Shown here piece after piece: positions 17,154 to 26,117 of a DNA stretch of 64,000 bases (its first letter is position 1; each line of letters begins with the position of its first letter). The notes under the pieces are model-generated. The model made no database searches, was not told where the DNA came from, and saw only the letters and a list, made by a program, of their open reading frames with translations. The DNA comes from Gordoniibacillus chartarius. Its GTDB lineage: Bacteria; Bacillota; Bacilli; Paenibacillales; NBRC-103111. The stretch spans positions 1 to 64,000 of the forward strand of contig NZ_JBHLWN010000021.1 in the NCBI RefSeq assembly GCF_042432825.1, in the 5' to 3' direction. The translations under genes were made by a program, and so were the position numbers.

Positions 17154-19793
17154 TTACGCATAGGCAAACGCCTCATCGGCGTTGCCGAGCAGCAGCTCGG
17201 GACGCAGCAGGAACACGAACCGGTCTCGCCTTTTGATCAGACCGCCGATCCATGCAGCGGAACCGGCACCGTTCTCGCCGGTTACGGCCTCGATACTGTC
17301 AACGGGCACTTTCAGCACCTCGGCGACGCGATCCACCAGGAGCCCGACCAAGCGCCCGCCGATATCGGCGATCAGGACGCGGGAATGCTTGGACGGCTCC
17401 TGCTTCGGCAAGCGGAAGCACGTTCGCACGTCGACCAGCGGCAATGTCGTGCCGCGCAGGTTCATAACGCCAAGGACGTGCTCCGGAGCCGCAACGACCT
17501 TGGACACTTCAGGCACGGTTACGATTTCCTTCACGGCCCCGATGTCCAAGGCGTACTGCTCTCGGGCAATGCCGAACGTAACAAGCTGCCTCTCCTTGCG
17601 CCGGTTCTGCGCCGCTTCCGCTGCGGCCGTGAGCTTATCCAGCGAATGTGAGCCTTCTTCCCGGATCATTGCCGCAACGTCGAGGATGAGCGCCACGTCC
17701 CCGTCGCCGAGAATCGTCGATCCCGTAACATAGGGAACGTTGCCGACGAAGGGGCCGAGTGACTTGATGACAATCTCGCGGTTGCCGATCAGCTCGTCCA
17801 CGACGAGACATACGCGGCGTTCGGCGATGCCGGCCACTACGACGAAGGTGCGGCGGCGGGCGGAAGCGGCGTCCGTACCGGCCGCACGCCGTATGCCCAG
17901 CTTGTCGTGCAAACGGACAAGCGGGAACACGGCTCCCCGAATCACACATACCTCCTGCTGGCGAATCGTCTTAATATCGGCTTCCTCGAGGGCGACGATC
18001 TCGACGACGTTGGCAAGCGGCACGGCAAAATCGCGCAAGCCCAGCTTCACCAGCAATGTCGGAATAATCGCCAACGTCAGAGGCAGCTTGATCGTAAAGA
18101 TCGTCCCCTCGCCGACGCTCGTTTCGATATCTACGATCCCGTTCAGCTTCTCAATGTGGGACTTTACGATATCCATCCCGACGCCTCGCCCGGACAGCTC
18201 CGTAACGGACTGCGCCGTGGAAAAGCCCGAGTGGAAAACAAGGAAAATCAGCTCCTTGTCGCCCATTCCCTCCGCTTCCTCTTCGGTGATCAGGCCTTTG
18301 CTCACCGCAGATTGCTTGATCCGGTTCGGGTCGATGCCGCGGCCGTCGTCGGCGATGGTGATCACAATCCGGTTCTCCTGATGCGCCGCCTTCAGCAAAA
18401 TATGCCCTTTGCGCGGTTTGCCGAGCTTCTCGCGCTCATCCGGCGGTTCGATCCCGTGATCGGCGGCGTTGCGTAAAATATGCAGAATCGGATCGCCTAT
18501 CTCTTCGATCAGGGTACGATCAAGCTCCGTATCCTTTCCTTCAACCAGCAGCTCGATCTCCTTCCCCGCTTGCTGCGCAACATCACGAACGATGCGTGGA
18601 TAGCGGGAAAACAGCTGCTCGATCGGCATCATCCGCGTCTTCATCATCCCGTCCTGCAGCTCGCTGATGACGCGGCTAAGGTGATGGCTGATTTCATTGA
18701 GCAGATGAATGTCCGGATTATCGCGAAATTGCTCGTTCAGTCGGTTACGTACATCATGAAGCCGGGTATTGTCGATAATCAGCTCGCCGACGTAGTTAAG
18801 CAGATGCTCGAGCCTTTCCACATCGACGCGAACCGTCGTGCCCGACTTCCGCATCTCTCCGGCCGGCGCTTTCGTCCGGGCGGGCTGGTCTCCGTCAGCA
18901 AGAACGGGTACTTCCGGCACATCGCTTCGAGCGCTGCCGAGCGTACGCCCTTCGCAGAAAGCGGATAAATTCGATGCGGTGATCTGCTGCAGGCGAAACG
19001 TCTCGATCTGAGAAATTTGATTCATGCAATGAAGAATGGCCTCCTGGTTGTCCCGGGTGAGAAGGACGAAAACCAGGCTGCCTTGAAATTTGTCTTCGTT
19101 CTCCATTTCTTCGATGGCTGGGGACGACGTGACGATTTCCCCCAGCTCCTTAAGATTGTTGTATATCAACAGAGCCCGGACGGATTTCATCAGCGCCTCG
19201 GTCTCCAGCTTCGCAAATACCGCGTAGGCTTGATAGCCTTGCCCAAACGCCTGCTCGATCGCACTGCGTTCATAGTCGTTGAAGCGAAGCGCAATACCGG
19301 CAACGGCACTGTCCGGACCCGGATCCTGCACCTGATCTTCCCCGCATGCCCTTGACTTCGCACCCGCTGCCGAAGTCCGGGCTTCCTTCGGATTTTCACT
19401 GCGTCCTCCCGCCGCCAGAAACCCCAATCGGTCAATCAGGTCGGCGCAATCAATCTCTTCCCGGCCGTCCGCAATCGCCTGCTTCATGGCTCGAATTCCG
19501 TCAACGCCCTCAAACACGGCGCTCATGAGCTCCGGTCCAATCTCGAGTCTGGCGCTGCGGATCAGATCGAACACACTTTCCATCGCATGTGTGATCGCCT
19601 TCATGTTTTCGAAGCCCATTGCAGCCGAAGAGCCCTTCAGCGTATGCGCAGCACGGAAAATACTTTGTATCGTTGCATTCTCGAAGCCGTCTCTCTCCAG
19701 CCGCAGAAGCTGTTCATCGAGCACCTGCAGCTGCTCGTCGACCTCGTCGAGGAACACGCCCAAGTACGCGGATAGCTGTATATCGTCCATCAT
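17154..19793 (-). CDS. cheA: CheA-type chemosensory histidine kinase with two C-terminal CheW-like domains
   Basis: A 879-residue protein. The HPt domain is at 1-110, with phospho-acceptor His50 in FRAAHTLKGSS. A P2-like segment is at about 170-275, a dimerisation domain at about 320-390, and an HATPase domain at about 400-570 (N box LRNAADHG, G1 DDGRGID, G2 GRGVGMD). A first CheW-like P5 domain spans about 575-715. An additional CheW-like domain (about 735-875) makes this longer than a standard CheA of about 670 residues. The first ATG after the cheW stop was used; TTG directly after the stop is possible. No receptor, CheY, CheB or CheR gene lies nearby. Confidence 0.88.
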   Translation of the reverse strand: MMDDIQLSAYLGVFLDEVDEQLQVLDEQLLRLERDGFENATIQSIFRAAHTLKGSSAAMGFENMKAITHAMESVFDLIRSARLEIGPELMSAVFEGVDGIRAMKQAIADGREEIDCADLIDRLGFLAAGGRSENPKEARTSAAGAKSRACGEDQVQDPGPDSAVAGIALRFNDYERSAIEQAFGQGYQAYAVFAKLETEALMKSVRALLIYNNLKELGEIVTSSPAIEEMENEDKFQGSLVFVLLTRDNQEAILHCMNQISQIETFRLQQITASNLSAFCEGRTLGSARSDVPEVPVLADGDQPARTKAPAGEMRKSGTTVRVDVERLEHLLNYVGELIIDNTRLHDVRNRLNEQFRDNPDIHLLNEISHHLSRVISELQDGMMKTRMMPIEQLFSRYPRIVRDVAQQAGKEIELLVEGKDTELDRTLIEEIGDPILHILRNAADHGIEPPDEREKLGKPRKGHILLKAAHQENRIVITIADDGRGIDPNRIKQSAVSKGLITEEEAEGMGDKELIFLVFHSGFSTAQSVTELSGRGVGMDIVKSHIEKLNGIVDIETSVGEGTIFTIKLPLTLAIIPTLLVKLGLRDFAVPLANVVEIVALEEADIKTIRQQEVCVIRGAVFPLVRLHDKLGIRRAAGTDAASARRRTFVVVAGIAERRVCLVVDELIGNREIVIKSLGPFVGNVPYVTGSTILGDGDVALILDVAAMIREEGSHSLDKLTAAAEAAQNRRKERQLVTFGIAREQYALDIGAVKEIVTVPEVSKVVAAPEHVLGVMNLRGTTLPLVDVRTCFRLPKQEPSKHSRVLIADIGGRLVGLLVDRVAEVLKVPVDSIEAVTGENGAGSAAWIGGLIKRRDRFVFLLRPELLLGNADEAFAYA

Positions 19794-19799
19794 TACCAA

Positions 19800-20240
19800 T
19801 CACCCCGCTTCCAGTATATATTCCAGCTTCAGCAGTCCGATCAGCTCGCCGTCCAGCTGTCCGATACCCGTCAAGAATCGGCTGTCGGCCGCTCCCATCC
19901 GCTCCGGCGGGGGCTGCAGCTCGCCGAGCTCGGTAACCTGATATACCCGATCCACGACAAGCCCCACCAGCGTATCGCCAAGTGCGATAACGACGATCCG
20001 CGTAGACTTCGTCGGCGCTTCTTCCAGCATCGAGAGACGGCTGCGCAGGCTTACGATCGGGATGATGGTCCCCCGCACATGCACAACGCCAAGGATCGAC
20101 GCTTTGCCGGGCAGCTCGGTAACCGCCCGCATGCGGATCACTTCGCGCACATGCTCGAGCCGCAGCGCATAACGCTCTTGCCCGACACCGATATGAACAA
20201 TCGGAATTCGTATATTCGTCTCTTCTTTCATTTGCACCAT
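19800..20240 (-). CDS. cheW: CheW-type coupling protein
   Basis: A 146-residue single CheW domain (HIGVGQERYALRLEHVREVI, VHVRGTIIPIVSLRSRL, VGLVVDRVYQVTELGEL). It would link a receptor to CheA. The ATG at 20240 has GGAGG 8 nt upstream. That ribosome binding site lies inside the 3' end of a short upstream frame that looks like the tail of a chemoreceptor, with its stop codon one base before this ATG. CheA follows after an overlap-like junction, so the genes are in one operon. Confidence 0.88.
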   Translation of the reverse strand: MVQMKEETNIRIPIVHIGVGQERYALRLEHVREVIRMRAVTELPGKASILGVVHVRGTIIPIVSLRSRLSMLEEAPTKSTRIVVIALGDTLVGLVVDRVYQVTELGELQPPPERMGAADSRFLTGIGQLDGELIGLLKLEYILEAG

Positions 20241-20241
20241 A

Positions 20242-20343
20242 TTACATTCCTCCATTTGGCCTTACGACGGCCGTTTGCAGATCCTGCGCAAGCCGGGACA
20301 GGGACACGAGGACGCCGCAGTTACCTGCGATGTTCATGATCAT
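20242..20343 (-). pseudogene. Possible C-terminal remnant of a chemoreceptor (MCP)
   Basis: A 33-codon frame that ends one base before the cheW start. Its residues LVSLSRLAQDLQTAVVR resemble the last helix of methyl-accepting chemotaxis proteins. Nothing upstream on the minus strand continues the receptor. Either a receptor gene was deleted here or the frame is a short leader peptide coupled to cheW. Confidence 0.35.
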
Positions 20344-20470
20344 AACGGTTCTTTACCCTCTATTGTCCTAGAAGGTTCCTACGCTGCCTATCGCCGCCGC
20401 TTCCCATTGCCGCTCCTATTTTTTCGGAGAGTCCGGTATGGTATGTAGGAAGATCTTCCTATAAGCAAGA

Positions 20471-22015
20471 CTACTCCACCAGCTTCTCCCGGTACGCCTT
20501 GGCAATCGCCTGCGCACGGTCCTCTACCCCGAGCTTCCCGAAAATATGGGTCAAATGGTTTTTCACCGTATGTACGCTGATAAACAGCTGCTCGGCGATT
20601 TGTTGATTGCCGAGCCCCTTGGCGACAAGCCGCAGCACCTGTCGTTCCCGGGACGTCAACCCTTCGAGCGGTATGCTGCTCGTCCGTTCCGCTTCGTCCG
20701 GCCCCGTCCGGACCGTTTGAGTGCGGCGGAGCGACGGCCGGTCGGACAGGCCCGCCGTCTCCCTCGGAGGGGCTTCTTCTCCGTGCAGCCGCACCAAGTA
20801 CGCCGATGCGGCCCCCGCGATCAGCTTCAGCGTCAGCCGGAGCTCGGTACCCGCCGATCCAAGCGGCAGCATGACGCCGCACACCCCCAGCATCCGGTCA
20901 GCTTCTACCAGGGGAAGCTCCAGCAGCAAGCCGTTAGACTCCTCCCTCAGCTCGTTCTGCGCATCTCCCCCTGCAGTCTCGAGACGGCGAAGCATCGACT
21001 TCATATGCTGTTCAGCGGCAGCGCGAGCGCCGCCGCGGATTTCGATCGTGCTTTCGTCGAGTCCCCCCGCTCGATCGAACAGCACGGCATAGGTGAAAAC
21101 GACATCCGTCAGCGCATAGATGCAATCGACCAGCGAGGCCGTCATATCCCGCAGCCGAACGGCTTCGGCGAAAGAAGCATTGGCTTGGTGCAGAACGGAC
21201 ATGGCCTTACCGTAGGCGGCGTGCCGCTGCCGGCCAAGGCGGATTTCCGTTTCCGCGGCCAGCAAATGCGAGAGCAGAGCTGTCAGCTCCGATGCCGTTT
21301 CGCCGATCCCTCCCTCGCCGCAGCAGCCTCCGAAGAGGATCCCGTACAGCTCGGTGCTATGCTTGACCGGATGCGCAATCAGGGTACGAAGCTGCAATCC
21401 CGTGTGGCCGAAGGCAGCAAAGCGCCCCTCCCACTGCCGCTGTTCCCAGTAGCCTACCTGACGCGTCAGCGCCACTTGACCGAGCAAGCCGTCCGCCGCA
21501 GTAAACTCCAGTCCTAGCAGTCGGGCGGCTTCCGGCGTTCCATCCGCGCGTTCAACGACGAACCGTCCTTCTCCGGCGGCCCGGGCATAGCCGGTCACGT
21601 CAAAGCCTGTAATTTTGCGAAACACCTCCATCAAGCTGTCGATCCATGCGGCCGGTTCGGCCTGCAGCAGCGTGAGCGCATTCACGAACTGCAGCCGCTG
21701 TATCGCCAGCCGCCGTTCTTCTTGCGCTTGAACGAACTCCTCAATCAGCTCCTTGAGAAATTCGAAGCCGGCATATTGAGACGCTTTCGGCTCCGCCCCG
21801 GCAGGCCCGTACATTCTCAGCAGCCAGGCCGCTTCGCCCGGACGGCGCACTACGGCTTCGGCCAGCGGTACAGGCTCCGAAGCTGCATCGTCCGCTGCGG
21901 CCGATTCCAGCAGAACCCGGTCGCCTTCATATAGGTATAACGGCAGCTCCAGCATAGCTCCGTATGCGCTGAGCAAGCTTTGCAGCTTCCGCAAATGTTT
22001 TTCGTCCCGTCTCAT
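20471..22015 (-). CDS. LuxR-type transcriptional regulator with GAF-like sensor region
   Basis: A 514-residue protein. The C-terminal 65 residues are a LuxR helix-turn-helix (LTSRERQVLRLVAKGLGNQQIAEQLFISVHTVKNHLTHIFGKLGV). The middle (about 150-290) reads like a GAF domain (LMEVFRKITGFDVTGYAR ... LRTLIAHPVKHS). No membrane segment or receiver domain is visible, so this is probably a cytoplasmic ligand-responsive regulator. The start at 22015 follows GGAAGGTG. It lies downstream of no operon partner and is divergent from the OmpR-type regulator gene. Confidence 0.8.
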   Translation of the reverse strand: MRRDEKHLRKLQSLLSAYGAMLELPLYLYEGDRVLLESAAADDAASEPVPLAEAVVRRPGEAAWLLRMYGPAGAEPKASQYAGFEFLKELIEEFVQAQEERRLAIQRLQFVNALTLLQAEPAAWIDSLMEVFRKITGFDVTGYARAAGEGRFVVERADGTPEAARLLGLEFTAADGLLGQVALTRQVGYWEQRQWEGRFAAFGHTGLQLRTLIAHPVKHSTELYGILFGGCCGEGGIGETASELTALLSHLLAAETEIRLGRQRHAAYGKAMSVLHQANASFAEAVRLRDMTASLVDCIYALTDVVFTYAVLFDRAGGLDESTIEIRGGARAAAEQHMKSMLRRLETAGGDAQNELREESNGLLLELPLVEADRMLGVCGVMLPLGSAGTELRLTLKLIAGAASAYLVRLHGEEAPPRETAGLSDRPSLRRTQTVRTGPDEAERTSSIPLEGLTSRERQVLRLVAKGLGNQQIAEQLFISVHTVKNHLTHIFGKLGVEDRAQAIAKAYREKLVE

Positions 22016-22163
22016 TGCTCCGCACCTTCCTTTATAACCTAGGATAATACTCGCGGAACCTTCTTGAATCCTGCATGGCGCGAGCCAACTCGGGCTTTCC
22101 TGCCAAATAGTTTTTACGTTCGGCGCGAATACTATCGGTACTACAGGCATGAGGTGGTGCGAA

Positions 22164-22868
22164 GTGGTTCGCATTCTGATCGTTGAGGACGACGATGCCA
22201 TCGCCCGGGCGCTCGAGCTCGAGCTCGGGCATGAGGGCTATGAGACAGGCCGGGCCGCGGACGGAAGAGAAGGGCTTCGGCTGGCCCAGGAGAACGGCTG
22301 GGATCTGGTGCTGCTCGACGTGCTGCTGCCGGAGCTGAGCGGCCTGGAGGTGCTGCGCCGGCTGCGGCAGGCAGGCATGACGATGCCCGTTATTCTCGTA
22401 ACCGGTCAAAGCGACGTCCATGACCGGGTTGCGGGGTTGAATCAAGGGGCGAACGATTACGTGACGAAGCCGTATGCCATCGAGGAGCTGCTCGCCCGCA
22501 TCCGCAATTTGCTTCAGCTGACGGGAAGAACGGCGGAAGACGACAGTCCGTCCGTGCTGTCGACCGACGATTTGGAAGTGCAGCTGAAGCGCCGGACGGT
22601 CACTCGGAAGGAAACGCCCATCGACCTGACGCCGAAGGAATACGATCTGCTCGTATACCTTCTTCAGCATAAAGGCGAGGTCCGGACGCGGGAGCAAATC
22701 TTGAGCGAAGTGTGGGGGTATGATTTTGTCGGGGAAACGAACGTGGTGGACGTATATATTCGTTACCTTCGCCAAAAAGTCGATAAAGGCTTTAAGCCCA
22801 AGCTTATTCATACGGTGCGCGGCGCTGGCTACATGCTGAGAGAGGAGCCGCCCTCGGATGAGGAATAG
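22164..22868 (+). CDS. OmpR/PhoB-family response regulator
   Basis: A 234-residue protein. The receiver domain is at 1-115 (acidic EDDD, phospho-acceptor Asp in LVLLDVLLPELSG, Thr in ILVTGQSD, Lys in YVTKPYAIEEL). A winged-helix DNA-binding domain is at about 130-230 (LTPKEYDLLVYLLQHKGEVRTREQIL ... NVVDVYIRYLRQKVD). The GTG at 22164 is preferred because GAGGTGG precedes it. Its stop overlaps the histidine kinase start by 11 nt, so they are a coupled two-component pair. Confidence 0.9.
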   Translation: MVRILIVEDDDAIARALELELGHEGYETGRAADGREGLRLAQENGWDLVLLDVLLPELSGLEVLRRLRQAGMTMPVILVTGQSDVHDRVAGLNQGANDYVTKPYAIEELLARIRNLLQLTGRTAEDDSPSVLSTDDLEVQLKRRTVTRKETPIDLTPKEYDLLVYLLQHKGEVRTREQILSEVWGYDFVGETNVVDVYIRYLRQKVDKGFKPKLIHTVRGAGYMLREEPPSDEE

Positions 22869-24063
22869 GGCGCCTCTTCTGCTCCTCCTGTGGCTCCTCA
22901 TTCCGCTCGCGGTTTTATGCTTGTACGCCTACAGCGAATTTTGCTCCGTTACGATCAGATATGAGAAAGAGCAATTACTGTCGCAAGCCGATCAGCTGTC
23001 CGCCTGGGTGCAGCGGGGAGGGGCCGAGCACCCGGAGGAAACCGAGGTGTGGCGCGCGCTGCTTAGGCCCGGTTCGTCCGTTCGCTGGATCGACGCAGAG
23101 GGCGCCGTGCGCATCGAACTGGCCACCGAGCCGAGGCTGGGGACGCTCCGTCCCCCATCATACCGCATACTGCGGCAGCCGAGCGTCGTGGAGCTGGAGC
23201 CCGACCGGCTGTATGTGATGGCCCCCATCTTCAGCGGAAACAGCCAGACCGGCGTCATCGAGCTTGGCCGCACGCTGGAGCAGCTGCGCCGCAGACAGCG
23301 CCGCCATTTGACGGGGTTGCTGACGCTTGCCGGCGTCACGCTGGCGGTAACCGGTGCGGCTGCGGCCGTCTACGGCAATTTGCGGCGTAACTCGACTCTG
23401 GAGCGGCAGCGGCGCTATTGGGCCGATTTGTTTCATGAGCTCCGGACGCCGCTGACGGTGATCGAGAGCTACGCCGGCATGATGAAGCGTTGGGCATCGA
23501 ACGATCCGAAGGTGCGCGAAGAAGCGCTCGACGTCATCGTATCGGAGTCGTCCAGGCTGCGCCGGCTCGCTTCGCGGCTGCTTGAAGCCGCGGACGACCG
23601 CGCTCACGCCGCACCATTGCAACTGAGCACCATCGACCTCGCGGAGCAGCTTCGCAGCACCTGCCGCCGGCTGAGCACCTCGTACCGGCGTACTATTGTT
23701 ACGGATGAGCTGCCGGGCGCATTGCCGATCACAGGCGATGCCGAAGAGCTTGAGCAGCTCTGGATTATTTTGCTCGATAACGCTATTAAATATAGCGATC
23801 GCGAGATTGACGTGGCCGCTGCGATCCATGAGAGCCATGCCAGCGTCACCGTGCGCGACAGAGGGATCGGCATACCGGGCCGGGAGCTGCCGATGCTGTT
23901 TGACCGGCATTACCGCGGGGCGGGTGTCCGCAAACGAAAGTCGGGCGCAGGGCTGGGCCTGTCCATCGCCTATGACATCGTGCGACGTCACGGCGGAACG
24001 ATCGACATCGACAGCAAGCCGGGCGCCGGAACCGCCGTGACGGTGTCGCTGCCGATGCGGTGA
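22858..24063 (+). CDS. Sensor histidine kinase
   Basis: A 401-residue membrane kinase. TM1 is at about 6-25, followed by an extracellular sensor loop of about 115 residues and TM2 at about 148-170. The HisKA domain has the phospho-acceptor His in FHELRTPLTVIESYAGM. The HATPase has an N box (ILLDNAIKYSD), a G1 box (VRDRGIGIPG) and a G2 box (GAGLGLSIAYDIV). It is the cognate kinase of the OmpR-type regulator it overlaps. Signal unknown. Confidence 0.9.
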   Translation: MRNRAPLLLLLWLLIPLAVLCLYAYSEFCSVTIRYEKEQLLSQADQLSAWVQRGGAEHPEETEVWRALLRPGSSVRWIDAEGAVRIELATEPRLGTLRPPSYRILRQPSVVELEPDRLYVMAPIFSGNSQTGVIELGRTLEQLRRRQRRHLTGLLTLAGVTLAVTGAAAAVYGNLRRNSTLERQRRYWADLFHELRTPLTVIESYAGMMKRWASNDPKVREEALDVIVSESSRLRRLASRLLEAADDRAHAAPLQLSTIDLAEQLRSTCRRLSTSYRRTIVTDELPGALPITGDAEELEQLWIILLDNAIKYSDREIDVAAAIHESHASVTVRDRGIGIPGRELPMLFDRHYRGAGVRKRKSGAGLGLSIAYDIVRRHGGTIDIDSKPGAGTAVTVSLPMR

Positions 24064-24330
24064 AGCCCGCACAGGACCGGGACCGGAGCCGGTCGGGCCG
24101 TGTCAAGAAATTTGTATGAGTGGATTCTCATCGTTTTCTAATATTTCGCCGCTACCGCCCGGATACCGCGTATTCGCCCGTTTCTGCCAAATTCTATGTC
24201 CTTCTCCGTCTGCTATACTGACGTCAGGCATTCGGTTCCGGGCCGTCCAAGCAGCAAGTTGAACAGCTGCCGCGCCGCTTCCGGGAACGTTACCTGCCGA
24301 AATTATATACAACTCGGAGGAGGATTCATC

Positions 24331-24825
24331 ATGAAACTGAAGCAACTATGGAGCAAACGAGTGGCTGCTGCCGTTCTGAGCACGACCATCGCCATCTCCG
24401 GCGGTTTTGTCGTTAACCCTCAGCCGACGCAAGCAGCAGTATCGGCAACAACGAAGGCGAACCAAATTATCAATTACGGCTACCGCTTCCTCGGTACGCC
24501 ATATAAGTTCGGTGCGACCTACGGCCAGACGAGAAATTTCGACTGCTCGTCGTTTACTAAATATATTTTCGCGAAATACGGTATTACCTTGCCGCGTACT
24601 GCAGCACAGCAAGCAAAAGTCGGTTCTTACGTATCGTTCCGCAACTTGAAGCGCGGCGACCTGGTGTTCTTCCGTGTCCCTGGCCGCAGCGGAATCGGTC
24701 ACGTAGGCGTATATCTGGGCAACAACAAGTTCCTTAACACGTACGGAGCGGGCGGCGTGAAAGTGTCCACCATCAACACGTACTGGAAATCCAAGTATGT
24801 AACAGCCCGCCGTGTCATTCGATAA
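24331..24825 (+). CDS. Secreted NlpC/P60 peptidoglycan hydrolase
   Basis: A 164-residue protein. The signal peptide is at about 1-36 (cleavage after QAA). The rest is a bare NlpC/P60 domain with catalytic Cys72 (NFDCSSF) and His124 (GIGHVGVYLG). The family cleaves D-gamma-glutamyl-diaminopimelate bonds in stem peptides. No cell-wall-binding domain is present. GGAGGAGG precedes the ATG; a TATACT -10-like box is at about 24219. It ends at a strong terminator. The two-component pair directly upstream could control it, but no evidence shows this. Confidence 0.9.
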   Translation: MKLKQLWSKRVAAAVLSTTIAISGGFVVNPQPTQAAVSATTKANQIINYGYRFLGTPYKFGATYGQTRNFDCSSFTKYIFAKYGITLPRTAAQQAKVGSYVSFRNLKRGDLVFFRVPGRSGIGHVGVYLGNNKFLNTYGAGGVKVSTINTYWKSKYVTARRVIR

Positions 24826-24835
24826 CAGGTGCAGC

Positions 24836-24874
24836 GATAAGGTCCATGATCCTTTCATGGGCCTTATCTTTTTT
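24836..24874 (+). terminator. Rho-independent terminator of the NlpC/P60 gene
   Basis: GATAAGGTCCATGA pairs with TCATGGGCCTTATC, followed by a run of six T residues. Confidence 0.85.
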
Positions 24875-24878
24875 CGCT

Positions 24879-25409
24879 TTATTCTACATAAGCTTCATAA
24901 TACATACCCTTTTTCCGCTTCCGGGCACATATTTCCAGGACGCCTTCGCGGCATCGGGCCCGGGCCGATTTCGCCACTACGGCCGCCGGCAGCGCGATGA
25001 ACACCGGCTCGCCGCCTGCCAGTCCGAGCAGCTTGATCCGGTCCGAACGAACGAGCACCTGCAGCGCCCGCGGATTTTCCTTCGGCGGAAGCTTGACTCG
25101 CGCGATGACACTGCGATGGGTCTCAAATACTTCGGGCGACAGCGCGTGCTGTTTGCGCTCCGGCTTAGTGTTAGCTTCCGCATGGACGGTTTTCCGCTTT
25201 CCCCCTCCATCCGGAAGCGTCCGAAGGAGCGCTTGCCGGACGATATCCTGCACCCATTCCGGCTGCTGCAGGAATTGGGCCGCAGCGGGGCCGCCCGGGT
25301 TCATGAACGACAGCTTGCCTTCGATAAACTTCTCTATCTGATCCCAAATCCCGGCCCCCGTTCCTTGACGGACACCTTTCCCTTTGCCGCTTCCGCCGTT
25401 TTCGCTCAT
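24879..25409 (-). CDS. GerT-like spore protein (alpha-crystallin-like fold)
   Basis: A 176-residue protein. The first 90 residues are partly low complexity (Gly/Lys-rich start, then IWDQIEKFIEGKLSF). The last 80 read like an Hsp20/alpha-crystallin beta sandwich: VFETHRSVIARVKLP, then LQVLVRSDRIKLLG, then a short IALP and GVLEICARK. This pattern matches GerT, a spore coat protein needed for normal germination. It is divergent from the gerP operon, which supports a spore role. GGAGGGAAG precedes the ATG. Confidence 0.65.
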   Translation of the reverse strand: MSENGGSGKGKGVRQGTGAGIWDQIEKFIEGKLSFMNPGGPAAAQFLQQPEWVQDIVRQALLRTLPDGGGKRKTVHAEANTKPERKQHALSPEVFETHRSVIARVKLPPKENPRALQVLVRSDRIKLLGLAGGEPVFIALPAAVVAKSARARCREGVLEICARKRKKGMYYEAYVE

Positions 25410-25613
25410 TTCGCTTCCCTCCGCTTCACGTACCTAGTTTATGCAGGGCTCCCGCCCTCTGACACTTGGCACAGGACACAGGGTAACCGCGTCCCCCCCA
25501 CATTGTCCGGCGGCGTCCGCCGAATTGCCAAACGCTTACGATTCCCAGGAAAATCCGGGCATCCGCCCGCATATACTGGCTATAGACGTCTCATGCGGCG
25601 AGGAGAATATGCG

Positions 25614-25844
25614 ATGCCGGCTATAGTAGGCTATGTCAAAATTTTAAGCGTAGGCCCAAGCTCCGTCGTCCATATTGGCGACTCCCTACTGATCTCACCG
25701 ACAAGCACGACGAAGACGTTCGCCGGCGCCGGATCGTTCAATACCGGTCATAACGCCCGGGTATATAACGGCACGAGCACAACGAATGTGAACGACAGCG
25801 ATGGTATTGAAGCCAATGCGAATAAGGTGGGGACTGTGGCATGA
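25614..25844 (+). CDS. gerPA: Spore germination protein GerPA
   Basis: A 76-residue protein beginning MPAIVGYVKILSVGPSSVVH and continuing ISPTSTTKTFAGAGSFNTG, the GerPA/GerPF pattern. First-gene position and the MPAIVG start favour GerPA. GerP proteins sit in the spore coat and let germinants through to the inner membrane receptors. AGGAGA precedes the ATG. Upstream, CATATACTG (25570-25578) resembles a sigma-K -10 element, as expected for this operon, but no clear -35 was found. The stop overlaps the gerPB start (ATGA). Confidence 0.88.
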   Translation: MPAIVGYVKILSVGPSSVVHIGDSLLISPTSTTKTFAGAGSFNTGHNARVYNGTSTTNVNDSDGIEANANKVGTVA

Positions 25845-26047
25845 ATCTTATCGTTCATCAGCAAATTGTCATTCAGACGTTAAGGGTCGGCGGCATCTCC
25901 AATTCCTCCGTCCTGCAAATCGGTGCAGCGGGCGTCATTAAGTCGCTGTCCAATCTATACAATACCGGCGGCTTTACCGAGCCGGCCCCCGGGCTCGCGG
26001 CCCCGAGCCCGCTTTCGCTCGTCCCTCTGCCATCGCCGGTACGGTAG
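25841..26047 (+). CDS. gerPB: Spore germination protein GerPB
   Basis: A 68-residue protein starting MNLIVHQQIVIQTLRVGGISNSS and containing VLQIGAAGVIKSLSNLYNTGGF, typical of GerPB. It overlaps gerPA by four bases, which implies translational coupling. The Pro-rich C-terminus is of variable type in this family. Confidence 0.88.
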   Translation: MNLIVHQQIVIQTLRVGGISNSSVLQIGAAGVIKSLSNLYNTGGFTEPAPGLAAPSPLSLVPLPSPVR

Positions 26048-26117
26048 AAATACGGACATGCGCATGTGCCTCCGCGCATAAGCTGTGTAAAGATGACCAG
26101 CGGCGGGAGGGATGGCG

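Noticed and set aside
24064..24330. c-di-AMP (ydaO-type) riboswitch before the first NlpC/P60 gene
   Set aside because: Such leaders are common for this gene class, but the conserved sequence blocks of the class are not present.
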